The notes beneath the pieces were generated by a model. The model worked only from the letters and a program-made list of their open reading frames with translations, had not been told where the DNA came from and did not search any database. DNA of 64,000 nt from Echinarachnius parma. Taxonomy: Eukaryota > Echinodermata > Echinoidea > Clypeasteroida > Echinarachniidae. The stretch's first letter is position 1. Each line of letters starts with the position of its first letter. The translations under genes and the position numbers were made by a program. The stretch is from the NCBI GenBank assembly GCA_037951105.1, contig JBAMJV010008321.1, forward strand, positions 1 through 64,000, read 5' to 3'. Below, in pieces: positions 54,966-64,000 of the stretch.

Positions 54966-55959
54966 TCGCTGATGCACTGTCAAGAATGTGAAAGGCCACA
55001 TTGCACAATTGAAGGTGACAGTAGGCATGAAAAAGAAAAAATATATATAATTGTGGACGTATTGTTATAAGTGTGAAAGGACACACTATTGAATAGTCAT
55101 AGGAAAAATTGGAAATAATATATAAATCTTGGAAACCCACACACACTAAAAAAAAGGAGATTATTAGATGAAAATTGACTTAATACATAATAATAAAAAG
55201 ATTGACATAATACATAATAAAAAAGGAGATCAGATGAAATGTACGTAATACATAATAATAAAAAGATTGACATAATACATAATAAAAACAAATTGACATA
55301 CCCTAATACATAATTAACAAAAAATTAAATAAATAAACATGGATGACTCATAGAAAATATTCTATCCGATGTTAACTTTGTCTTTTTTTTGCAGGACCTT
55401 TGCGGTTAACCATTACATTGAATTGTGTAAGATAATAATGAGACAAGAAGACACTTATTTGCTGATTTATTATGAAATTGAATAAACAGATATTTTTTAT
55501 GCACATGTTTAGGTGCCATTTGGATTGCCTTGCAGAAAATTCCATGATAAGAAAAATTATAATTGATGTTATGCATGTAATTGCCTTGTCATTAAAAAAA
55601 AAGTTTTTCTCTTTACCATTTTAGGTGGATCTCGTGTGAAAAAAGAGAAATTTAAATTTGTCCTTGGAAAAATAGAAGGGAAAAAACAACAAATGAATGT
55701 AATGCCAAAAGCATATGTGGCACTCTATGCATTTTACTTTGGGTTGTATAAGCTTAATTATTGTTAGGCATTAACTTGAATAGGAAATGTATGTTGGTAG
55801 CTCCAGATGTAAAATGTTGCACCGCATTGTTATGCTAGAAATATTTGTTTAAAAGAGCTTGTGTACAATTTAGTGTAGTTTGTAACTTTGTAATGTTATA
55901 AAAGTAGCTAATGAACGTTATAATCATTCACGAGTAATCATGATTTCTTTTATATACAT

Positions 55960-56165
55960 TTAGGATCGATATAGATGGGGGCTTGTTCTTTTTGTAGATC
56001 GATATAGTGGTATCGATTCTTTTTTTTTGGTAATCGATTCTATTTTTGCTGATCGATTATTTTAGTGATCGATCATATAGGGTTTCGTGATCGATGCTTG
56101 TAGATGATCGATTCTCTTTTTGGTGATCGATCATATAATGTTTCGTGATCGATCCTCTTGATATG
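55960..56165. repeat. GATCGAT word cluster inside the LTR element
   Basis: About ten GATCGAT/ATCGATT words spaced 15-30 bp apart in the 3' non-coding part of the element. Confidence 0.6.
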
Positions 56166-56516
56166 CTCGAATGAAAATACTGTGTAGTCAATTTAAGTAG
56201 ATTAGTGTATTATAAGCTTCGTAAAAGATGTTCTCATGAGAAAATGTTGAGGTTTTTAGGGGCACATGATTATATTGCTATCGTGCTCAACTCTTGCACC
56301 AAAGCTAGGTGTTTATTGAATTATTTGTAAAGATAATCATATGTGCGATAATAATGAACACATTTGTATTGTTTAGGTCGCATATTGGAAAACGATCACA
56401 ACAATTAATTGAGACATGTTTTGTTTGTCGTAAAAGTGCTCTATAATTGTAATACGGATGTATAACGAGTTTGTTCAAAAAGTTATTGCATAACTTTTCT
56501 CTTGTGTTGCGGGAGA

Positions 56517-56752
56517 TGTGACGAAAGTCTGAATGAAGGCTAGTTTATATCATCTCGGAGTCTTAAAAAAGACTAGTGATCGTGTTACGCAATGTGCGTT
56601 TGAATTGAGACTTGAATACATGCTTATACACCTAACATCTTGTCTCCACTGCCTCTGCTTTCTGGCTTGTTTTCCCTAATTTTAGAGGTAGTTTTGGTGA
56701 AGTATGTCGTTGCTTGTGTTTGAGTCCGATGTTTGGATGCCGATTCTTAACA
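56517..56752 (+). repeat. 3' LTR of the Ty3/gypsy-type element
   Basis: 236 bp, near-identical to the 5' LTR. Confidence 0.9.
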
Positions 56753-56957
56753 CTACTGTATGTTGATTTCACCACTTTACAAATGTGTGTACTTTTTAAC
56801 AATTTCGCTTGCAATGTGTAAAACTTCATTTTTGTATTGTTTGTAACTTTTTATTAGATTGTGGAAAAAAATGAAATTTGAAACATTTGAAAATTTGAAT
56901 TTGAATACACAAGAGTATGATAATTGATTATGAAATGTTCATACCTGGTCTTACATT

Positions 56958-58150
56958 TTGAAAGTGAATGACGCCAATCTTGCCGATGATCAGTTTTTAA
57001 AATATTTTGTTTCTCTTTTAGATAAATATATGCCACTGAAGGTGAAGAAAATTAATTCTAAGATTAAAAAGCCATGGATTACACGTGCAATATTGAAGTC
57101 AATTAAACACAAAAATCGTCTTTTTAAAATTCATCGTTGTAATCCTAACAATTGTAATGAGTCAAAATATAAGAAATACTGCAATAAACTCAATTCTGTA
57201 ATACGGCAAGCAAAAAGAGAATATCATTTTGAAAAGTTTCAAGAAAAAAACCAGAATCCCTTTAACAAGATAATGATGTCATTCACGATCAAGTTGCTAT
57301 TGCAAATATTTTCAATAAGCACTTTGTTAATATTGGTCAAGATTTGCCTGACTCTATTAATAATCTTCATACGCCAACCTGTTATTCTGACTTTTTAAAT
57401 GATAACCCTAGTTTATTTTTTAAGCCTGTTACCAAATCTGAAATATGCAATATTGTTAAGCTGTTTGATAGTAAAAAGAGTGCTGGTCATGATAATATAA
57501 ATGCTTATATTGTAAAATCCACCATTAATTTTATTATAGAACCAATTATTCATATTTGTAATATATCGTTGAATACTGGTGTTTTTCCATCAAGTATGAA
57601 ACTGGCTAAAGTCATACCTGTGTTTAAAAAGGGAGATCAGAATAATTGTAATAATTATAGGCCTATATCAGTATTACCTAAATTTTTAAAAAGAATTGTT
57701 TATAATAGATTGTATTCCTTTCTTCTTAAAAATAATATTCTTTACAGTAATCAATATGGTTTTCGTTCCAATTGTTCTGTTGAGTTTGCTCAGATTAATT
57801 TGCATGACAAAATTTTAAATCTCATTAATAAAAATAAATATGCAGTTGCAATATTTATGGATTTATTAAAAGCCTTTGATACATTATCCCATCCAATATT
57901 ATTATCTAAGTTGCACTATTTATGGAATTCGTGGTATACCTTATCACTGGTTTAATAGAGAACAATATACTGTATACAATTTGCATTGTTCTGAAAATCG
58001 TCCTTTATCATGGGGAGTACCTCAAGGGTCGATACTCGGCCCCCTTTTGTTTTTAATTTATATTAATCATGTTAATGATATAACCAAATGTACACAATTC
58101 TTTCATTATGTATTGTTTGCAGATGATACCACTCTTGTATCCATAAACAT
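56958..58150 (+). mobile_element. LINE fragment (Jockey/CR1-like RT), both ends missing
   Basis: Frames 56958-57398, 57344-57955 and 57876-58187 on the plus strand give a linker (PWITRAILKSIKHKNRLF), then RT: KSAGHDNINAYIVK, LAKVIPVFKKGDQNNCNNYR, PISVLPKFLKRIVYNRLYSF, FMDLLKAFDTLSH, WGVPQGSILGPLLFLIYIN and LFADDTTLVS. Two frame changes. The endonuclease is missing upstream. After the catalytic FADD box the sequence passes into a MITE at about 58155, so the C-terminal part is lost or displaced. Confidence 0.8.
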
Positions 58151-58154
58151 ATAT

Positions 58155-59600
58155 ACATTTGTTATAATTGCGGGGCCCCACAAATAATTATTTGATAATT
58201 TTGTAAAATGCTTCCTTTTTTAAACAAAATACAAAAGAGGTTTTTAAATAGTTGTTGATTATCTCTCTATAATCACTATTTCAACAAACTATCACATGCG
58301 CAATATTTTATTTTAAATAGTTGAAACCAATTAGCTTTTAGAGAGCGTCCTCTTGAATTAGAACGGCTCTTTTTGAATGATAACAGCCCGGGGCGTCGAT
58401 CACGGGGGGGATGGGGGGATATATCCCCCCCCCCCCCCAATATTTCAGGTGGGGGGATGGCCTGTATTATCATCCCCCCCAATATTTGGGGTTCAAAAAT
58501 ATATAATAACATTAAAATTAAGAAGCATTGCCCCCTCTCATGAATGGAAGTTGTTACTATAGTCTTCTTTAAACCATTTTTTAATAATGCTAAACTGCCC
58601 AAATCCAAAATCTTCCGGGGCTGCGCCCCTGGAACCCCCATTAAGGTTATTTGACCCAGTCCCAGCCCTGTACTCATTAAATAGTTTTATTCAGGACTTC
58701 TCTCTTGGCAAACTTTCAGGCGATCCTGGCCCACTGTGCGTTTGCGCTTCGCTCACTAAAATTGAGCTAACTATTCAATAGTTAATTGTATTTCTGGATA
58801 TTACAAATCCCAAAGCTTCCGGGGGCTTCGCCCCCTGGACCCCCAATAAGCTTTCCAATGTGGGTATCCCTTGACTTATTCTATTCAGGGTTCCATCAGG
58901 ATGCTTGCAATCGACAGTATATCTATCAGATTAAAATTCATCCATACTTGGACAGTGCCCTCATCATAGCAGGAGCTTGCAATGTGCACTTAATAATCTT
59001 CCAATATCTAAACAGCTAAATCAACTCTATATTTACATATAGACAACATATTTATATCTGGATATTACAAATCCCAAAGCTTCCGGGGGCTCCGCCCCCT
59101 GGACCCCCAATAAACTTCCCAATGTGGGTATCCCATGACTGATGCTATTCAGGGTTCCATCAGAATACTTGCAAATATGTATCTATCAGGCTAAAGTTCA
59201 TATTGAACAAAGCCCAGCTCATAACATGATGCTTGCAATGTGCACTTAATAATCTTCCAATTTCTAAACAGCTGAATTCAAAAGCTTTGGTGCCCCCTAA
59301 CCCCCCCCCCCCCCCCCCCTCAGCCAAAAACCCGGGCACGCTGCTGGGTTGTCACTTCGCTCCCTCGCCAGAGATGGTCAAAATGACGAATCATCCCCCC
59401 CCCCCCCCCCCCCCCCAATGGCGAGACGAAATCGACGCCCTTGAATTTTTTACTTATTCATTTGTAATGTTGTATTCCTTTCGAGCATGGTGAAGTTATA
59501 ACTATTAGTTTGTAATGTAAAGGTGCAGGTTTTGAATACTAAAATTCAGTTTGACCAAAACTGTACTCTCTTTACCAAAACTCAACTATCCCTTTAACTT
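58155..59600. mobile_element. MITE family A, inverted copy, split by an insertion
   Basis: GGGGCCCCACAAATAATTA, then the family interior in reverse to GAATGATAACAG (58388). The family resumes at about 59444 (TTTTTTACTTATTCATTTGT, CGAGCATGGTGAAGTTATAAC) and ends CTCAACTATCCCTTTAA at 59598. Confidence 0.65.
58389..59443. mobile_element. GGGCGTCGAT TIR element inside the MITE
   Basis: About 1.05 kb with tips (G)GGGCGTCGATCACG and CGAAATCGACGCCC. It contains G/C runs at 58426, 59300 and 59396 and two tandem units (58787-59030, 59050-59285) starting CCCAAAGCTTCCGGGGGCT and ACCCCCAATAA, which resemble 58600 and the inverted 62335-62375. The CTTCCGGGGGC...GCCCCC word can form a hairpin. No gene. 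Confidence 0.55.
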
Positions 59601-59692
59601 TGTTGACATACGCAAAACTAAAGGGTTGATAATACCGTATGTATGTGAGTGCGTGCGCGTGTGCTTGTGTGTGTGTGTGTGTGTGTTCTCAC

Positions 59693-60028
59693 GCCGGCAT
59701 TCTTGTGGGGTCTCGTGTGGGTACAATTATATACTTGTGGGGTATTTTTTCCTTGTGGGGAATAAATCATAGACCCCACTAAGGAATAGCCTTAAATCGG
59801 CGTATTTAGCTTCAAAGAGTTATGCGACAAAATCTTGTGACTGTGCCCCATAAGTGATACTTGAGGATTTGTTTTTGTCTAGACACACCCCTACCCTCCC
59901 ATGCACTCAGAAGGTTGCCTTTTTTCGTTGCAAAGATTTTGTGGAAAAAAAACAGTTTGTAGTAGCACTCCTTCAGCCTGTATTAGCACAAGTACCCCAC
60001 AAGTCGGGTGCCCACAAGTATGCCTGGG
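59693..60028. repeat. CTTGTGGGG-word fold-back
   Basis: GGCATTCTTGTGGGGTCTCG and ATACTTGTGGGGTA on the left; GTACCCCACAAGTCGGGTGC and CCACAAGTATGCCTGG on the right. A word-type element with loosely defined ends. Confidence 0.5.
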
Positions 60029-60034
60029 TAAGTA

Positions 60035-60077
<43 letters not shown>

Positions 60078-60145
60078 ATGGGTGGGTGGGTGGGTGGGTG
60101 TGTGTGTCACTTTTAAAAAAAAGTGTGTGTGTGTGTGTGTGTGTT
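60035..60145. repeat. TG microsatellites
   Basis: (TG)n at 60038-60074, GGGTGGGTGG at 60078-60098 and (TG)n at 60124-60143. A shorter TG tract lies at 59667-59686. Confidence 0.9.
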
Positions 60146-60251
60146 TGGATGCATTATTATACGTCACTTTGTTTTATAGCCAATTAGGTAAGCACTGAGT
60201 GATCAACATTACATATTTTATACAGTTATACTTGAATCCCAAAAAACGTTG

Positions 60252-61290
60252 TTTAAAGGGATAGTTGAGTATTGGTAAAGAGAGTACAGTTTTGGTCAAA
60301 CATAATTTTAGTAACCAAAACCTGCACCATTACATTACAAACTAACAGTTATAACTCCACCATGCACGAAAGGAATACAAAATTACAAATCACCAAGTAA
60401 AAAGCCTGTTATCATTCAAAAAGGGCCGTTAAAACTCAAGCGGGCGCTCTCTAAAAATTCATTGGTTTCAACAATTTTAAAAACAAATATTGTGCATGTG
60501 ATGTTTTGTTGAATTAGTGATTAGATAGAGAGATAATCAACAACTATTTAAAAACCATGTTTTCACATTTTGTAAAAGAGGAAGCATTTAAAAAGAAAAT
60601 TAACGGCTGGTTCAAAATGATCGAATAATCGTGGGGCCCCACATTTATTACAAAGTGTTATGTTTATGGATATTTCAGCCGTTTCTGAACCGATTTTGAT
60701 CAAATAAAGTTTATTCTGTCATTAGAATTGTATGCTCTTTCAAATTTGACACTCGGTTTTTCATTAACTGAATTTTAGTAACCAAGACCTGCACCATTAC
60801 ATTACAAACTAATAGTAATATAACTCCACCATGCTCGAAAGGAAAACAAAATTACAAACGACTAAGTAAAAAGACTGTTATCATTCAAAACGAGCCATTC
60901 AAACTCAAGAGGGCGCTCTCTAAAAACTCATTTGTTTTAACCATTTCAAATAAAATATTGTGCATGTGATGGTTTGTAAAAATAGTGATTACAAAGAGAG
61001 AAAATCAACCACTATTAAAAAAACCTCTTTGAACATTTTTGAAAAGAGGAAGCATTTAAAAAAAAAATTTAACCGTTCAAAATTATCTAATAATTGTGGG
61101 GCCCCACATTAAATTACAAATGGTTACGTTTATGGATATTTCAGCCGTTTCTGAACCGATTTTGATCAAATAAAGTTTATCCTGTCATTAAAATATTATG
61201 CGCTTTCAAATTTGACACTGTTTTTCGTTATCTCACAACAAAATTATTATGTGTAGCGCCCTCTATACCAAAACTCAACTATCCCTTTAA
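60252..61290. mobile_element. MITE family A, overlapping dimer
   Basis: Starts TTTAAAGGGATAGTTGAGTA, runs to TCATTAACTG (60770), then restarts inside the family (AATTTTAGTAACCAAGACCT) and ends CTCAACTATCCCTTTAA. The second unit lacks its left terminus. Confidence 0.65.
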
Positions 61291-61338
61291 GTCTTCTTTG
61301 TAATTATTTGCGGTTCTCAACTTGATAGAGCCTACATT

Positions 61339-61722
61339 ATGTTTTGCCTGTTATATAGGCCTTACTCAAAATGGGTGCAAGATAGATTTGCGAATTTATG
61401 TATGATGCGAAATAGTCTCTTCATAATAACATTTCTATTTAAAGAGTATAATACAAATGCAAACATATTTTCATACGAATATCGAAATACAATTTCAAAA
61501 TCTTGTTTTAATTTTCAAACTAGATTTTTATTCACAACACGAAATTGCGATAGGGGCACTAGCTTATCCCGAGTAACATTTTGCGAATCACTTAAAGAAT
61601 ATTGTGTCAGTACTGGAATTTATAATTTATGTTTCGAAAACTTTTACAAAAGAAATGCAACAGAACAATCACACCTTCATGTCTGTGAACTACCAATAAA
61701 CATTATTCATACAATTCTATAA
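61339..61722 (+). CDS. Open frame of unknown nature (127 codons)
   Basis: The longest frame in 61.3-62.0 kb, from MFCLLYRPYSKW to PINIIHTIL. Contains eight cysteines, several Phe/Tyr-rich stretches and no motif I recognise. AT-rich codon use is compatible with chance. Splice sites were not convincing. Listed because the stretch otherwise holds nothing. Confidence 0.15.
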   Translation: MFCLLYRPYSKWVQDRFANLCMMRNSLFIITFLFKEYNTNANIFSYEYRNTISKSCFNFQTRFLFTTRNCDRGTSLSRVTFCESLKEYCVSTGIYNLCFENFYKRNATEQSHLHVCELPINIIHTIL

Positions 61723-62037
61723 TGAATCTGACGATGAAGCACGATCGACTGGTGGTTGGGGATCGGAGGTGATGATGATACAAGTTTATGAAAAGAATGA
61801 TGATGTTGGTGATATAGATGGTGATGATGATAGGCATCGATTTTGTCTTGCCATTTTTATTTTTATTTTTTGTATATTATTATTATTATTATTATTATTT
61901 TATTTTTTTTTGTCGTTGGGGGGGGGGGGGGGGGGGGGGGGGTGATTTCGTCATGTCAACCATCTTCGACTAGGAAGCAAAGCTACCAACCCAGCGTCGT
62001 GCCCCGGGATTTCATGACGAAGCCTGAGGGGGAGGGG

Positions 62038-62206
62038 TAGTCTAGGTTCTATACTCTGTATACACCTTTCCCCCATATACGCGTATTACCCGGTGCATCT
62101 GTACGCCAGGTGAACCTGTACGTTCAGATTCACCGCGGGCGTACAGATGCACCGGGTTACGCGATATATTGGGGAAAGGTGTAAAAACAGTATAGAACCT
62201 AGACTA
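62038..62206. mobile_element. 169-bp palindromic MITE with 9-bp target duplication (MULE-like)
   Basis: TAGTCTAGGTTCTATACT and its inverse bound a nearly complete palindrome (CACCTTTCCCC, GTGCATCTGTACG, centre near 62122). GGGGAGGGG stands at 62029-62037 and 62207-62215, a 9-bp duplication as in Mutator-like elements. The G-rich target makes the duplication length slightly uncertain. Confidence 0.65.
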
Positions 62207-62591
62207 GGGGAGGGGGTGTGGCCGGGCACTACATTGTTTTATTACTGAACGGCACATGTCCTAAAGTTAACTGAATCTTTTCTTAGGGCTTTATTGTAGT
62301 GCACATTGCAATCAAATGCAGGGAAACCATTATGGGTCTCAATGGGGGTCCCTTGGGCGGAGCCCCCGGAAGCTTTAGGATTGGTGTTATTCAGAACTTA
62401 ATATTTTGCTTATATGGGACAATGAAGTAGCTATTTACAGCTCAATTTTAGTGGCATAGCGAATTAGCGGGTATTACAGGGGACCAGGTCAAAATGCCTT
62501 TATTGGGGGTCGGAAGATTTTTGATGTGGTTTAAAGAAATCTATTAGATGCTGTCAGTGTAAGTATCAGCTTTCATGGTCGTGTAGATAAT

Positions 62592-62992
62592 CAGTCGGCT
62601 TGCGGTGGCACCATGTAATAAGGGAGGTTTGGAGAGTCCTGAGAAGGACTGTTGGTATTCTTTCCGTGGACATGTTGGATAGTCCTAAACAGGACTGTGG
62701 TAGCCCTGGAAAGGACTGGTTGTAGAACTTGTATTTTTTGTTTTAAAATAACAAATTCTAGGCCTGTTGGAGCCATCTTAAAAGATGAAAAGCGGCCGTT
62801 CTAATAAGAAGTACAGTGCCGGTATAGTTGTTGTGGAGAGAGGATGGGTGGTAGGAGGGGCTCGCCGTTTTTAACAGTCCTTTCCAGGATTACCACGGTC
62901 CTTTTTAGGACTGTCCAAGAAAGAATACCAACAGTCCTTCTCGGGAGTCTCCAGAAATCCTGCTTCATGGTGCAACCACAAGCCGACGAATA
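62592..62992. repeat. AGGACTGT-word fold-back element
   Basis: GTCGGCTTGCGGTGGCACCA on the left, TGGTGCAACCACAAGCCGAC on the right. GAGTCCTGAGAAGGACTGTT, GTCCTAAACAGGACTGTGG and their inverses at 62875-62950 fill the arms. Confidence 0.6.
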
Positions 62993-63074
62993 TGTATCAA
63001 CTTTCACATTAAAAATTATGAACGAGAGAGTGTGATATCCCTTAATTTTAATGTTCTTTTATATTGTTGGGGGA

Positions 63075-63240
63075 TATGGATGATGATGGTGATGATGATG
63101 ATGATGATGGTGATGATGATCATGTGATGATGACAATGATGATGGGGATGATGATGATGGCGATGATGATGATGGTGATGATAATGGTGTTGATGACAAT
63201 GATGATGGGGATGATGATGATGGCGATGATAATGATGACA
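63075..63240. repeat. GAT trinucleotide repeat
   Basis: Imperfect (GATGAT)n with GGC and AAT interruptions. His/Ser-rich frames across it are artefacts. Confidence 0.9.
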
Positions 63241-63402
63241 AATCTCATCTTCAGTCTAATTTCCAGGATCGAGTATGGAGCTTCCAGTTCTATCGATCTT
63301 TTTTTCCTCCATCATATCACATCAAGGTCACTACCGTAGATGGCGCTATTGAGAAATTTTCTTTCTAAACTTCCTGATAAAAAATTAATAAATTTTGAAA
63401 AA

Positions 63403-63525
63403 ATGGCGGAAAACAAAATTATTGGAGACTTTTCGTGTTTTCTTTTTACAAATGAACTTTGTGAACCTATTCAATTCATAATACGCCCATCTACGACGAG
63501 AGCTCGGATAAAGCCACTGATTGAG
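63403..63525 (+). CDS. TERF2IP/RAP1-like first coding exon (start of BRCT domain)
   Basis: 41 codons from an ATG in good context (AAAAATGGCGG) to the donor GTGAGT, phase 0. The stretch CFLFTNELCEPIQFIIRPST, TRARIKPLIE aligns by eye with the start of the BRCT domain of TERF2IP (human LFVRDDGSSMSFYVRPSPAK followed by RRLSTLI). RAP1/TERF2IP binds TRF2 at telomeres and also acts in NF-kB signalling. An in-frame ATG at 63340 would add 21 residues (MALLRNFLSKL...), but the context is better at 63403. The next exon, expected to continue with a Gly-rich BRCT turn, was not found before the window end. Confidence 0.5.
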
Positions 63526-64000
63526 GTGAGTGTTGATATTTAGAATTAGACACGAATTTATTCGAAGTGCACTGCAGTTATTGTCTAAATTAGCAACCGT
63601 CTGCACCGTCTACAGTCCCGTTCGTAGGAGATGGTGTGAGTTAATTCCCTCTTCGATTTTGTTAGTTCGACTTTGACTTTGTCACACGAGTTTTACGAGT
63701 TCAGAAAATGTTTGTATGACACATGTAGCATTCATCATGTGGACGTACCATACAAGCCCAAGGGCTTGCACATGCTCAAGTTCAGAGGAACGTTTGTAGA
63801 GACATTTAACATTTATCATTCAGATTTCAGACATTTGGCAGTTTGGTGGAATCAAAGATTCAAAACAGCCGACCCTCGGGCCTCATGGCTCATGCATGCA
63901 TGCGCAGCTGAAGTTTTATAATAGACGTAGAGTAGCAACAATCAATGCAGAGAAGACCGGAAAGTCTACAGGAGTCATCCTTCTTTTCCGTACACTGATG
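63526..64000. other. Presumed first intron of the TERF2IP-like gene
   Basis: Begins GTGAGTGTTG. Contains an open frame at 63673-63921 (83 codons, PYKPKGLHMLKFRG...) with no recognised motif and no clear splice borders. Nothing else is seen. Confidence 0.3.

Larger units (their letters stand above)
52202..56752 (+). mobile_element. Ty3/gypsy-type LTR retrotransposon (fossil, broken)
   Basis: 4.55 kb with LTRs at 52202-52436 and 56517-56752, both TG...CA, and a 4-bp duplication CTAC at 52198-52201 and 56753-56756. A GCGGGAGA polypurine stretch abuts the right LTR. Parts seen: gag with zinc knuckle, aspartic protease motif, and an integrase zinc-binding region. Reverse transcriptase and RNase H were not recognised, so it is broken and non-autonomous. 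The LTRs differ at only about four positions by eye, so the insertion is recent. Family inferred from the gag-protease-integrase style. Confidence 0.85.

Noticed and set aside
63059-63339. Acidic D/M-rich and S/H-rich frames
   Set aside because: GAT microsatellite read in different frames.

Overview
This is animal genomic DNA. Four kinds of evidence show it: short phase-0 exons with GT/AG borders, AT-rich introns, several clades of LINE, and a dense layering of small DNA transposons. The repeats point to a marine invertebrate, most likely a deuterostome such as an echinoderm or hemichordate. The clues are a CR1/L2-type LINE with a 2A-like NPG motif near its N-terminus, and the GGCCCGAAGGGCC / TCCGTCCG repeat that is widespread in marine invertebrates. 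The species cannot be fixed from this window. Only two kinds of host gene are recognised: a tandem pair of MS4A (CD20-like) four-transmembrane genes, and, at the right edge, a first exon resembling TERF2IP/RAP1. Everything else supported here is repeat DNA.

Layout. 0-3 kb: an L1/Tx1-type LINE remnant on the minus strand, split by a MITE. 3.7-10.7 kb: MS4A-like gene 1, exons at 3726-3839, 4979-5032, 6513-6665 and 10498-10653. Its introns hold a mariner-like hairpin element, a Tc1/mariner-type element and several GC-rich TIR elements built from short reiterated words. 13.4-35.4 kb: MS4A-like gene 2, with a probable N-terminal exon at 13392-13454 and the four matching exons at 14142-14255, 26802-26855, 27671-27826 and 35234-35392. 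The first large intron has grown from about 1.1 kb to 12.5 kb through a CR1/L2 LINE (itself carrying a solo LTR), a nested palindrome (20.1-23.5 kb) opened by a 2-kb TIR element, a trimer of GCGTAG elements inside a tRNA-type SINE, and a CGCGGCGAC element. 30-34 kb: an element with an 8-bp target duplication, and a tandem duplication that shows filled and empty transposon sites. 37.4-47.7 kb: two head-to-tail copies of a 5.2-kb TIR element, each holding the same three-exon, 68-residue open frame on the minus strand. 48-51 kb: a large fold-back element with a nested marine repeat and a roughly 155-bp tandem array. 52.2-56.8 kb: a Ty3/gypsy-type LTR element, broken but with near-identical LTRs. 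57-62 kb: a LINE fragment and nested MITEs. 62-63 kb: small palindromic elements. 63.4 kb: the TERF2IP-like exon.

The most interesting signals are two. First, at least seven families of TIR elements are each built from their own short GC-rich word (CGTACG, CACGG, CCAACGTTGG, GCGTAG, CGCGGCGAC, GAATTCG, CGACACGACA), several with TTA/TAA target duplications and a habit of sitting head-to-tail. Second, the largest of them carries a conserved spliced small ORF with a signal-peptide-like start. The MS4A pair serves as an internal clock: several insertions are present in one paralogue and absent from the matching intron of the other.
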